From Gulbenkiania mobilis (GTDB taxonomy: Bacteria > Pseudomonadota > Gammaproteobacteria > Burkholderiales > Chromobacteriaceae): a stretch of DNA of 64,000 nt. Positions within the stretch are counted from its first letter, which is position 1. Each line of letters starts with the position of its first letter. The translations under genes were made by a program, and so were the position numbers. Location: contig SMDA01000008.1 of NCBI GenBank assembly GCA_004346645.1, positions 62,001-126,000 of the forward strand. The letters are read 5' to 3'. The notes under the pieces are model-generated. The model saw nothing but the letters and a program-made list of their open reading frames with translations. It was not told where the DNA came from and made no database searches. Of the stretch, positions 47,296 through 57,116 are shown in pieces.

Positions 47296-47535
47296 ATGAC
47301 GCTGACCCTGTATTTTCGCGAGTATTGCAGCCTGTGTCATGCGATGCTCGCCGCGCTCGCACCTTGGCAGGCCCGCTACGGTTTTGCCCTTGACGTGGTG
47401 GACGTGGACGCCGACCCGGCGCTGGAGGCCCGTTTTAACGAACTGGTGCCAGTGCTGATGGACGGTGAAACCGAAATCTGCCACTGGCATCTGGATACCG
47501 GGCGGCTGGCTGCACATCTTGGCGAAATCGGCTAA
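47296..47535 (+). CDS. Glutaredoxin family protein (DUF836)
   Basis: The 79-residue thioredoxin-fold protein has the active site CSLC near the N-terminus (LTLYFREYCSLCHAMLAAL), VVDVDADPALEARFNELVPVLMDGETEICHWHLD with the cis-Pro region, and no signal peptide. It starts 1 base after the mucD stop and is probably translationally coupled. The small glutaredoxin gene between mucD and lepA is common in betaproteobacteria and pseudomonads. Confidence 0.88.
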   Translation: MTLTLYFREYCSLCHAMLAALAPWQARYGFALDVVDVDADPALEARFNELVPVLMDGETEICHWHLDTGRLAAHLGEIG

Positions 47536-47587
47536 AATCCGCGCGAGTGTGAGTTCTCGAGGGCACGCGAGCGTGCCCTTATCTTTT
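47531..47587 (+). promoter_or_regulatory. Possible promoter plus hairpin/terminator in the lepA leader
   Basis: GCTAAAATCCGCGC (47531-47544) holds a -10 (TAAAAT) identical to that of speA. It is followed by a perfect stem GGGCACGC/GCGTGCCC (47561-47568 with 47571-47578) and TTATCTTTT. The hairpin may terminate the upstream operon, or attenuate a transcript starting near 47545. The -35 is poor. Confidence 0.5.
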
Positions 47588-47598
47588 GCCGGATTCCA

Positions 47599-49392
<1,794 letters not shown>

Positions 49393-50364
49393 GTGGACGG
49401 CAGCTATTTCTGGGTATTTACCGTGGTGGCCGTCATCGGCCTGATGTTGATCGTGTTCGGCGGCCGCAAGGCGCCCGGCGCCAAGGACTGGCCACAGTCG
49501 GTACAGTGGGGCTACCTGGCGCTGGTGGGCGGTGCCTTTGGCGTGCTCAGCAACTACATGAGCCTGACGGCGGTTATGTTGGTGCTGGTGCTGGTGACGG
49601 GTTCCGTCTGGCTGTTGGACCGGCTGGTGCTGGCGAAGAGGCGCGCTGCCTCCAGCCGCGAAGTGGGCCATTTTGTCGATTACTCACGCGGCTTCTTCCC
49701 GGTCATCCTGGTGGTGTTTATCCTCCGCTCCTTCCTGGCCGAGCCGTTTCAGATCCCGAGCAGCTCGATGCGGCCCGGCCTAGTGGTGGGCGACTTCATC
49801 CTCGTCAACAAGTTCTCTTATGGCATTCGTATTCCCGTGCTCAACACAGTACTGATCCCGGTGCATCAGGTAGAACGGGGCGATGTGGTGGTGTTCAACT
49901 ATCCGGTTAATCCCAAGGTGAACTACATCAAGCGGGTGATCGGGCTGCCGGGCGACACCGTGGAATACCGCAACAAGGTGCTGTCGATCAACGGCAAGCA
50001 AGTGCCGGAAGTGGCCGATGGCACCTACGACTACCTTGAGCAGCGTCTGGCGATGATTCACAACGACCAGTTCCGTGAAACCTTGGGTGATCGGAATTTT
50101 CGCGTGCTGAAGATCCAGGAAGCCCCTACGCTGGTCCTGTCGCAAGTAAGCGACTTTCCCGACCGTGACGCCTGCCGTTACGATGAGGATGGTTTTGTCT
50201 GCAAGGTGCCTGCCGGACACTACTTCATGATGGGAGACAACCGCGACAACAGCCTGGACAGTCGCTACTGGGGGTTTGTGCCGGACCGCCTGATGGTGGG
50301 CAAGGCTTTCATGATCTGGATGAACTTCGGAGACTTGGGCCGGATCGGCCAACGTATCCATTGA
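49393..50364 (+). CDS. lepB: Signal peptidase I LepB
   Basis: The 323-residue inner-membrane protease cleaves Sec and Tat signal peptides. It has two or three N-terminal hydrophobic segments, then the catalytic Ser in PFQIPSSSMRPGLVVGDFILVNKF and the Lys in VNYIKRVIGLPGDTVEYRNK, and box E GHYFMMGDNRDNSLDSRYWGFVP. The start codon is GTG at 49393, directly after the lepA stop codon. A one-mismatch 10-mer lies near 50345. Confidence 0.95.
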   Translation: MDGSYFWVFTVVAVIGLMLIVFGGRKAPGAKDWPQSVQWGYLALVGGAFGVLSNYMSLTAVMLVLVLVTGSVWLLDRLVLAKRRAASSREVGHFVDYSRGFFPVILVVFILRSFLAEPFQIPSSSMRPGLVVGDFILVNKFSYGIRIPVLNTVLIPVHQVERGDVVVFNYPVNPKVNYIKRVIGLPGDTVEYRNKVLSINGKQVPEVADGTYDYLEQRLAMIHNDQFRETLGDRNFRVLKIQEAPTLVLSQVSDFPDRDACRYDEDGFVCKVPAGHYFMMGDNRDNSLDSRYWGFVPDRLMVGKAFMIWMNFGDLGRIGQRIH

Positions 50365-50407
50365 TGGGGCAGGGTGCCGCTGGCACCCTTGGCAAGGAGG
50401 CAAGCGC

Positions 50408-50767
50408 ATGAAAAAACAGCAGGGCCTGTCCGCCCTTTCTGTCCTGTTAATCGTCGGCCTGATGGGCGCGGTGCTGCTACTCGCGTTCAAAGTGATACCG
50501 GTCTACAACGAGTACGCCAACGTCCGACGCACCATCCAGTCACTGGCTACCGAGGGCGGTCGTGGCGAGTACGAGATCCGGCGCGAGTTCAACCTGCGCG
50601 CACCCGTGGCGGACATCACTTCCATCCGCGGTGAGCAGCTGGTGGTGATCGCGCTGCCGCAAAACGTCAGCATCCGCGCCAAATACCGACGCGAGGTGCC
50701 CCTGTTTTCCAACATCAGCCTGGCATTCGATTTCGACACCCAGGCCGGACAAATACCGCAATCCTGA
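50408..50767 (+). CDS. DUF4845 small membrane protein
   Basis: The 119-residue protein has one N-terminal membrane segment (LSALSVLLIVGLMGAVLLLAFKVIPVY) after a basic start, then a small periplasmic-type domain with YANVRRTIQSLATEG and REFNLRA-containing motif. DUF4845 genes between lepB and rnc are a conserved betaproteobacterial/gammaproteobacterial arrangement. The function is unknown. AAGGAGG precedes the ATG; rnc starts 3 bases after it. Confidence 0.88.
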   Translation: MKKQQGLSALSVLLIVGLMGAVLLLAFKVIPVYNEYANVRRTIQSLATEGGRGEYEIRREFNLRAPVADITSIRGEQLVVIALPQNVSIRAKYRREVPLFSNISLAFDFDTQAGQIPQS

Positions 50768-50770
50768 TAC

Positions 50771-51484
50771 GTGAACGTGACAGACAACCGGTTCCGGCGT
50801 CTCTCCGAGGCGCTGGGACATGCCTTCAGCCGCCCGGAGCTGCTGCGCCAGGCGCTGACGCACCGCAGTTTCGGCACGCCGCACAACGAGCGCTTCGAAT
50901 TCATCGGTGACAGCATCCTCAACTACACCGTGGCGCGGATGCTTTACGACCGCTTCCCGCAACTGACCGAGGGCGAGCTGTCCCGGCTGCGCGCCAACCT
51001 CGTCAACCAGAATACCTTGGCCGAAATCGCCCACGAGCTCAAGCTGGGCGACTACCTCTACCTGGGGGAGGGCGAGCTCAAGAGCGGTGGCTTCAATCGT
51101 CCTTCCATCCTCGCTGATGCGCTGGAGGCCACTTTCGCCGCTGTCAGCTTCGATGCGGGGTTTGCCGAGGCGGAGGCGGTGGTGCGTGGCCTGTATGCGG
51201 CGCGTGTGCAGGCCATCGACCCGACCAAGCACGCCAAGGACGCCAAGACCCGGCTGCAGGAATGGCTGCAGTCGCAGCGCCTGGCCCTGCCGCGTTACCG
51301 CATCCAGGCCCAGAGCGGCGAGGCCCATGAGCAGCACTTCCTCGTGGTGTGCGACTTGGCCGAGATCGGCGTTGAGACCCAAGGCGAAGGCACCAGCCGG
51401 CGCAATGCAGAGCAGCAGGCCGCCGAAAGGGCCCTGCAGCAGCTGGAAGAAAAGCATCCCCAAGGAGGGAAAAGACTGCGATGA
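50771..51484 (+). CDS. rnc: Ribonuclease III
   Basis: The 237-residue endonuclease processes double-stranded regions of rRNA precursor and mRNA. The catalytic domain has [25 protein letters not shown] (with the metal Glu and Asp) and [20 protein letters not shown]. The C-terminal dsRNA-binding domain contains [20 protein letters not shown] and [21 protein letters not shown]. The start codon is GTG at 50771 (50777 GTG is possible). It overlaps era by 4 bases (ATGA). Confidence 0.96.
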   Translation: MNVTDNRFRRLSEALGHAFSRPELLRQALTHRSFGTPHNERFEFIGDSILNYTVARMLYDRFPQLTEGELSRLRANLVNQNTLAEIAHELKLGDYLYLGEGELKSGGFNRPSILADALEATFAAVSFDAGFAEAEAVVRGLYAARVQAIDPTKHAKDAKTRLQEWLQSQRLALPRYRIQAQSGEAHEQHFLVVCDLAEIGVETQGEGTSRRNAEQQAAERALQQLEEKHPQGGKRLR

Positions 51485-52395
51485 CCGATAACGAATATCA
51501 AGAAGCCGGTGCGGCCGGTTACCATTGCGGCTTCGTCGCGATCGTGGGCCGGCCCAACGTGGGCAAGTCCACGCTGATGAACCACCTCATCGGCCAGAAG
51601 GTCAGCATCACCTCCAAAAAGGCGCAGACCACACGGCACCGTGTGCATGGCATCCACACCGAGCCGGATGCACAGTTCGTATTCGTGGACACGCCTGGCT
51701 TCCAGACTCATCACAAGGGCGCACTCAACGAGGTGCTCAACCGCAGTGTGAAAGAAACGCTGGGGCAGGTGGACTGTGTGTTGTTCGTGATCGAGGCGAT
51801 GCGCTGGACCGGTGCCGACCGTGAGTTGCTGCCGCTGCTGCCCCGTAACACGCCGGTGATGCTGGTGGTGAACAAGTTGGACAAGGCCAAGGACCGTCTG
51901 GCGCTGTCCGAGTTCATCGACACCGTGCGTCAGGACTTTGCTTTTGCCGATGTGGAGGTGGTCAGCGCCAAGCACGGTCAGCGCCTGGCAGAACTCTTGG
52001 CCAAGGTTCGGCCAACCCTGCCCGAATCCATGCCGCTGTATCCGGAAGACATGGTCACCGACAAAAGCGAGCGCTTCCTCGCCGGCGAGATCGTGCGCGA
52101 AAAGCTGTTCCGCTACCTGGGCGAGGAGTTGCCGTATTCAATGAACGTGGAGGTTGAGCAGTTCGAGCTGGACGGCGCGCTACGCCGCATCCACGTCGCG
52201 ATCCTGGTCGACAAGGAAGGCCAGAAGAGCATCGTCATCGGCAAGGGCGGCGAGAAGCTCAAGAAGATCTCTACCGAAGCACGCCTGGACATGGAGAAGC
52301 TCTTTGACGGCAAGGTGTTCCTGCAGGTGTGGGTGAAAGTGAAGTCCGGCTGGGCCGACGACGTACGCTTTCTCAAGCAGTTCGGACTCGACTGA
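51481..52395 (+). CDS. era: GTPase Era
   Basis: The 304-residue GTPase for 16S rRNA maturation has G1 [18 protein letters not shown], switch [10 protein letters not shown]3 [10 protein letters not shown]4 NKLDKAK, G5 VSAKHG and a C-terminal KH domain ([28 protein letters not shown]). A 10-mer copy (52007) falls between the GTPase and KH parts. Start overlaps the rnc stop, typical of rnc-era. Confidence 0.97.
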   Translation: MTDNEYQEAGAAGYHCGFVAIVGRPNVGKSTLMNHLIGQKVSITSKKAQTTRHRVHGIHTEPDAQFVFVDTPGFQTHHKGALNEVLNRSVKETLGQVDCVLFVIEAMRWTGADRELLPLLPRNTPVMLVVNKLDKAKDRLALSEFIDTVRQDFAFADVEVVSAKHGQRLAELLAKVRPTLPESMPLYPEDMVTDKSERFLAGEIVREKLFRYLGEELPYSMNVEVEQFELDGALRRIHVAILVDKEGQKSIVIGKGGEKLKKISTEARLDMEKLFDGKVFLQVWVKVKSGWADDVRFLKQFGLD

Positions 52396-52397
52396 CG

Positions 52398-52733
52398 ATG
52401 CGCTTTGCCCGGCTGCCCGAGCCTCCGTACTGGAGCGTGATCTTCGCCTCGCAGTCTAAGGCCGAGGATGCCGGCTACGTCGAGACGGCCAGGCGCATGT
52501 TGGTCCTGGCAGCGGCCCAGCCCGGTTTCCTCGGGGTGGAAAGCACGCGTGATGCCGAAGACTTCGGCATCACCGTGTCCTACTGGGACAGCCTGGAGGC
52601 TATCGACCGCTGGCGCCGGGACGTCGAACATGCCGCCGCGCGCGCCATGGGCCGCGAGCGCTGGTACGTGGCCTTCAGCGTCCGGGTGGCGCGGGTGGAG
52701 CGTGCCTATGGCTTCGGACCGGGCCACGCATGA
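52398..52733 (+). CDS. Antibiotic biosynthesis monooxygenase (ABM)-fold protein
   Basis: The 111-residue protein has a dimeric alpha/beta-barrel ABM fold: YWSVIFASQSKAEDAGYVETARRMLVLAAAQPGFLGVEST and ITVSYWDSLEAIDRWRRDVEHAAARAMGRERWY with the typical motif. Members include heme-degrading and quinol monooxygenases, but many are uncharacterised. The start at 52398 is 2 bases after era's stop; the stop overlaps recO by 4 bases. Confidence 0.85.
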   Translation: MRFARLPEPPYWSVIFASQSKAEDAGYVETARRMLVLAAAQPGFLGVESTRDAEDFGITVSYWDSLEAIDRWRRDVEHAAARAMGRERWYVAFSVRVARVERAYGFGPGHA

Positions 52734-53500
52734 GCCAGCCCGGCAAGGTGGACCGTCAGCCAGGCTATGTGCTGCATACCCAGGCGTATCGTGAAACCAG
52801 CCTGCTGGTAGATGTGCTGACGCGTGACCATGGCCGCTTGGTGCTGGTGGCGCGTGGCGCCCGACGCCCGAAGGCCGAGCTGCGCGGTGTGCTGCTGCCG
52901 TTTCATCCACTGCTGCTCGCCTGGTTCGGTAAGGGGGAGGTGCGCACCTTGCACAGTGCTGACTGGCAAGGCGGTCTGCCGCAGCTCTCGGGCCGACCGC
53001 TGTTGTGCGGCTTTTACTTCAACGAGCTGCTGATGCGCCTGACGGCCCGCGAGGACCCGCTGCCGGCACTCTATCCCCTCTACGGCGAGGCGCTGCAGGG
53101 GCTTGCCGGTGCGGCCGACCTTGGCAGCGTGGTGCGCCGCTTCGAGATGGGGCTGGTGCGTGCGCTGGGGTACTCCCCCTTGCTGTCGCAGGATGCCGCT
53201 GGCCGTCCGATCGAGCCTGCGCGACATTATTTCTGCCGGCCGGGCGAAGCGCCCGATGCCGACGCACCACCAGCAGCGGTGCGGGGCGTCTGGCTCAGCG
53301 GCGCCACCCTGCAGGCGCTCGCCGACGATGACTATACGCTGGCATCCACCCAGCGCGAGGCCCGTAGCCTGACCCGTCTGCTGCTGGCCGAGCTCTTGGA
53401 CGGCACGCCCCTGATGACGCCCCGCCTGCTGGAAGCCGGCGCGGGCGCACTCTCTCTGACCACAGGTTGGCCGAAAGCGGCCGATCCCTCTACCGAATGA
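52730..53500 (+). CDS. recO: DNA repair protein RecO
   Basis: The 256-residue protein works with RecF and RecR to load RecA at gaps. It has an N-terminal OB fold ([56 protein letters not shown]) and a helical C-terminal domain. A copy of the 10-mer (53466) lies in the last codons and encodes W-P-K, an unusual place that may reflect insertion of the word. The start ATG overlaps the ABM stop; pdxJ follows after 10 bases. Confidence 0.94.
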   Translation: MSQPGKVDRQPGYVLHTQAYRETSLLVDVLTRDHGRLVLVARGARRPKAELRGVLLPFHPLLLAWFGKGEVRTLHSADWQGGLPQLSGRPLLCGFYFNELLMRLTAREDPLPALYPLYGEALQGLAGAADLGSVVRRFEMGLVRALGYSPLLSQDAAGRPIEPARHYFCRPGEAPDADAPPAAVRGVWLSGATLQALADDDYTLASTQREARSLTRLLLAELLDGTPLMTPRLLEAGAGALSLTTGWPKAADPSTE

Positions 53501-53510
53501 GGATGCAATC

Positions 53511-54248
53511 ATGATTCTTCTGGGTGTCAACATCGATCATGTCGCCACGCTGCGCCAGGCGCGCGGCACGCGTTACCCCAGCCCGGTGGAGGCGGCCCTG
53601 GTGGCCGAGACGGCCGGTGCGGATCTGATCACCCTGCACTTGCGCGAGGACCGCCGCCATATTCAGGACGCGGACGTCTTTGCCATGCGCCAGGTGATCA
53701 AGACACGCATGAATCTGGAAATGGCCCTGACCGAAGAAATGCTGGAGAACGCGCTGCGCGTGCGACCGGACGACGTCTGCCTGGTGCCCGAGAAGCGGGA
53801 AGAGGTGACGACTGAGGGTGGGCTGGACGTAATCCGCTATTTTGATCAGGTGCGTGACTTTACCCGCATTCTGCAGCAGGCCGGCATCCGCGTGTCGCTG
53901 TTCATCGATGCCGACCGTCAGCAGATTGAGGCCGGACGCGATGCAGGTGCGGGGGTGATCGAACTGCACACCGGGGCCTACGCCGATGCGCCGCATGCCG
54001 GCGAACAGGGCCGTGAACTGGCGCGCATTCGCGAAGCGGCGGTGTTTGCCTCGCACTTGGGCTTCGTGGTCAATGCGGGTCACGGGCTCAACTATCACAA
54101 TGTGAAGCCGGTGGCGGCCATTGCTGAAATCACCGAGCTGAACATCGGCCATGCCATCGTCGCCCAGGCACTGTTCACCGGCTTCGAGGGGGCGGTGCGC
54201 GAGATGAAGGCGCTGATGCTCGAAGGCCGTCGTGACGGTCACCACTGA
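53511..54248 (+). CDS. pdxJ: Pyridoxine 5'-phosphate synthase PdxJ
   Basis: The 245-residue TIM-barrel enzyme condenses 1-deoxyxylulose-5-phosphate with 3-hydroxy-1-aminoacetone phosphate to pyridoxine phosphate. N-terminal [64 protein letters not shown] and [17 protein letters not shown] are all family hallmarks. The recO-pdxJ-acpS order is conserved. The ATG has GAGGA upstream. Confidence 0.96.
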   Translation: MILLGVNIDHVATLRQARGTRYPSPVEAALVAETAGADLITLHLREDRRHIQDADVFAMRQVIKTRMNLEMALTEEMLENALRVRPDDVCLVPEKREEVTTEGGLDVIRYFDQVRDFTRILQQAGIRVSLFIDADRQQIEAGRDAGAGVIELHTGAYADAPHAGEQGRELARIREAAVFASHLGFVVNAGHGLNYHNVKPVAAIAEITELNIGHAIVAQALFTGFEGAVREMKALMLEGRRDGHH

Positions 54249-54258
54249 GCCTACGACC

Positions 54259-54669
54259 ATGATTGCTGGCATCGGCACCGACCTGGTGGCCATCGCGCGC
54301 TTCCGCCCGATGGTGGAACGCTGGGGCCACGGCTGCGGACGCCGCTTTCTGGCCACTACGGAGCAGGCGGCCTTCATGCAGGCGGCCGACCCGGCCCGTT
54401 TCCTCGCCAAGCGCTTTGCGGCCAAGGAAGCGCTGGCCAAGGCGCTGGGAACCGGTGTGCGCGCCCCGGTCCTGCTGACCGCCATTGCCGTCGAGCACGA
54501 TGCGCTCGGCAAGCCGGTGTTCCGCTTCGCCGAGCCGCTGGGGGCCTGGATGCGCGCGCGCGGCATCGGCTGCGCCCACCTTTCCATTTCCGACGAACAA
54601 CACCACGCCCTGGCGTTCGTCGTGCTCGAAGCGGGCACGCCGGACTCAGAGGAACGGACCTGCGCATGA
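54259..54669 (+). CDS. acpS: Holo-[acyl-carrier-protein] synthase AcpS
   Basis: The 136-residue phosphopantetheinyl transferase activates acyl carrier protein. [15 protein letters not shown] holds the metal Asp, and [23 protein letters not shown] the conserved K-E-A motif; [18 protein letters not shown] is at the C-terminus. The start at 54259 begins directly at the family N-terminus; an in-frame codon at 54232 inside pdxJ is rejected. It overlaps nagZ by 4 bases. Confidence 0.95.
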   Translation: MIAGIGTDLVAIARFRPMVERWGHGCGRRFLATTEQAAFMQAADPARFLAKRFAAKEALAKALGTGVRAPVLLTAIAVEHDALGKPVFRFAEPLGAWMRARGIGCAHLSISDEQHHALAFVVLEAGTPDSEERTCA

Positions 54670-55772
54670 TCCCGTCTTTTTCTTCCCTTTCCCCTGTCAG
54701 TCTGCCGCGTGGCCCGGTGATGGTCGATGTCGCCGGACAGGCGCTCACCGATGCCGAGCGCATCCGCCTGCTGCACCCGCTGGTCGGCGGCGTCATCCTC
54801 TTCCGGCGCAATTTTGCCTCGGTGGAGCAGCTGCGGGCGCTGACGGCTGAAATCCGTGCCCTGCGCTCGCCACACCTTCTGATCGCAGTGGACCACGAAG
54901 GGGGGCGGGTGCAGCGCTTCCTCGATGGGTTCACCCGCCTGCCGCCGATGCGGGTACTGGGCGAACGCTGGGATCGCGATCCCGCCGAGGCCGAAAGGTT
55001 GGCCGAAACCGTGGGCGAAGTGCTGGCAGCGGAGCTGCGTGCCTGTGGCATCGATCTGTCGTTCACGCCGGTGCTGGACTTGGATTGGGGCCAGTGCGCG
55101 GTCATCGGTAACCGCAGCTTTCATCGCGATCCGAAGGCGGTCTCCGCCCTGGCCTTGGCGCTGCAGCGCGGACTGGCGCTGGGGGGCATGGGCACCTGCG
55201 GCAAGCACTTCCCCGGGCATGGGCATGTGGAAGGCGACAGCCACCACGTCATTCCGGTGGACGAGCGGTCGCTGGAAGCGCTGTGGGCCGATGACATCGT
55301 GCCGTTTGCCCGGATGAGCGCCGCTGGGATGACCTCGGTGATGCCGGCGCATGTGGTCTACCCGGCCGTCGACAGTCAGCCTGCAGGGTTTTCGCGCATC
55401 TGGCTGCAGGAGATCCTGCGCGGCCGGCTGGGCTTTGATGGCGTGATTTTCTCCGACGACCTGTGCATGGAAGGCGCGGCCGGTGCCGGCGACATTACCG
55501 CCCGTGCCCAGGCCGCCTTTGCCGCCGGCTGCGATATGGCGCTGGTATGTAATCGTCCGGACCTGGCCGACGCGCTGCTGGCGCGGCTGAACCCGCCGGC
55601 ACAGCCTCATCTGGCGGGGCGTTTGGCACGCATGGCCGGGCAGGGTGGGGACGCAGCCGTCTGGCAGGCCGCGATCGCCCGCAGCGACTTTGCCGCCAAG
55701 CAGGCAATGGTGTCGGCCCTCGGCCTGCCGCCGGGCGCCTTGGCGGGTCCGGCGGTGGGGGAAACCTGCTGA
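54666..55772 (+). CDS. nagZ: Beta-N-acetylhexosaminidase NagZ
   Basis: The 368-residue GH3 cytoplasmic enzyme removes GlcNAc from anhydro-muropeptides in peptidoglycan recycling. Characteristic motifs: [21 protein letters not shown], the His-bearing loop [24 protein letters not shown] and nucleophile Asp in [13 protein letters not shown]. It has ~25 more residues than E. coli NagZ (341). A 10-mer copy at 54998 encodes L-A-E. Last gene of the rpoE-to-nagZ run, followed by a terminator. Confidence 0.95.
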   Translation: MIPSFSSLSPVSLPRGPVMVDVAGQALTDAERIRLLHPLVGGVILFRRNFASVEQLRALTAEIRALRSPHLLIAVDHEGGRVQRFLDGFTRLPPMRVLGERWDRDPAEAERLAETVGEVLAAELRACGIDLSFTPVLDLDWGQCAVIGNRSFHRDPKAVSALALALQRGLALGGMGTCGKHFPGHGHVEGDSHHVIPVDERSLEALWADDIVPFARMSAAGMTSVMPAHVVYPAVDSQPAGFSRIWLQEILRGRLGFDGVIFSDDLCMEGAAGAGDITARAQAAFAAGCDMALVCNRPDLADALLARLNPPAQPHLAGRLARMAGQGGDAAVWQAAIARSDFAAKQAMVSALGLPPGALAGPAVGETC

Positions 55773-55792
55773 ATCCGGCTTGATGCCAAAGT

Positions 55793-55820
55793 AAAAAACC
55801 GGCCATCAGGCCGGTTTTTT
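55793..55820. terminator. Bidirectional terminator after nagZ
   Basis: Perfect stem AAAAAACCGGCC/GGCCGGTTTTTT with four-base loop; A- and T-runs make it work for both nagZ and the convergent HD-GYP gene. Confidence 0.9.
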
Positions 55821-55871
55821 ATTGTCGCACGCACGCGCCTGGTGGTGGGGCAGTGGTCGGCAGCAGCCAGG

Positions 55872-57050
55872 TCAGGGCGCCCACAACGGCACCAAAAAGG
55901 ACGGGCGCACACCGGCCTGGGCCAGCGAGATCGGCCCGACGATGGAGAACTCCGGTAGCCGGGTGTTGCGCGGATGCGGTTCGCCGTAGAACTCCCCATT
56001 GGGGCTGCGCAGCGCAGCCACCCGCGGTTGGTTGGTCTTGCCATCGCTGGGGCGGTGGGTGACCACCGCATATTCATGGTTGGCCAGCTTGACGAAACTG
56101 CCCGGCGGGTAGATGCCCAGTTCCTTGATCAGCAGTGCGACAAAAGTCGGATCAAACTCTGCAAACTCCCCGCGGAACAGCCGGCCCAAGGCGATCGACG
56201 GCAGGTGGCCCGGGCGATGGGCATGGGTGACGAGCAGCGAGGTGAGCACATCTGCCAGACGTACCAGATGGGCCCCGGGGTCGATCTCCTCCTTGCGCAA
56301 ACCGTAAGGGTAGCCGCCGCCGCCATACTCCTCGTGGTGCTGCTGTACCAGCAGATGCCAGCGCTCGTCCTCAATGCCCAGGTCGCGCAGCACCGCCGAG
56401 GCCAAGAGCGGATGGGCCTGCATTTCGGCCCGCTGTTCCGGGTTGAGAGGGCCGTCCTGTCGGCTCAGCTCGGTGTGCAGCTGGGTGGCACCGATGTTCA
56501 TTGTCAGGGCCGCGCACAGCAAGGTCTGCAGCTCGGGCGGGGGCAGCTTCATCCGTCGGCCCAGCACTGCGAGGATGGCGGCGCTGTGCAGGCTATGGGT
56601 GCTGCCATAATCGTTGAACGGGACCAGCAGGCAGGCGGCGATCAGGCCATCGGGGCCGGTTTCGGCCAAGCGGATCAACTGGTCGGCGGTACGCCGGATG
56701 CTCTGCTCCACTTCCCGCATCGCGTAGAAATGGTTGAGCAGGCCCCGGCAGCGGTGGGTGAGCTGGTCCATTTCCAGTAGCGGGTTGGCCTCGCGCAGCC
56801 GCTCCTGCGCCCGGCGCTCGGCTTCGGCCAGCCGGGCCCGGCGCTCGCGTTCCTCCCGCTCGCTCAGCGCGGCTTGGGCGTCCACTGTCACCTGACCGGC
56901 GTGGAGGATGTGCTCCTTCTGTTCAGGGGTAAGGACATAGTGTCCCTTCTTCACCAGCAACAGGCCGTTGCGGGCGTACACGTCCACCGGAACTTCCTGG
57001 CCCACGCGCACCAGGCTGGGCGGTAGTTTGATCTTGGTGTTGTCTGGCAT
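55872..57050 (-). CDS. Degenerate HD-GYP domain protein
   Basis: The 392-residue cytoplasmic protein has a small N-terminal beta-rich domain (~1-50), a charged coiled coil (~58-95), an HD-GYP-like domain (~150-285) and a C-terminal extension. The canonical LLHDIGK reads ALTMNIG, so the HD dyad is replaced by Met-Asn. QAHPLLASAVL, QQHHEEYGGGGYPYGL and VRLADVLTSLL keep the other His, the GYP and Asp motifs. Loss of the dyad argues against phosphodiesterase activity; c-di-GMP sensing or protein binding is possible. No membrane segment and no receiver domain. Confidence 0.85.
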   Translation of the reverse strand: MPDNTKIKLPPSLVRVGQEVPVDVYARNGLLLVKKGHYVLTPEQKEHILHAGQVTVDAQAALSEREERERRARLAEAERRAQERLREANPLLEMDQLTHRCRGLLNHFYAMREVEQSIRRTADQLIRLAETGPDGLIAACLLVPFNDYGSTHSLHSAAILAVLGRRMKLPPPELQTLLCAALTMNIGATQLHTELSRQDGPLNPEQRAEMQAHPLLASAVLRDLGIEDERWHLLVQQHHEEYGGGGYPYGLRKEEIDPGAHLVRLADVLTSLLVTHAHRPGHLPSIALGRLFRGEFAEFDPTFVALLIKELGIYPPGSFVKLANHEYAVVTHRPSDGKTNQPRVAALRSPNGEFYGEPHPRNTRLPEFSIVGPISLAQAGVRPSFLVPLWAP

Positions 57051-57116
57051 CGTTATCGTTATCGTGTAACCCCAATGCGCTGCATTCTAGACGACTTGGC
57101 CCGGCGCGGGCGGCCA

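Noticed and set aside
53490-55610. A 706-codon minus-strand frame across pdxJ, acpS and nagZ.
   Set aside because: It is antisense to three certain genes. High-GC coding DNA leaves long open frames on the opposite strand; composition is His/Gln/Arg-rich and nothing is recognisable.
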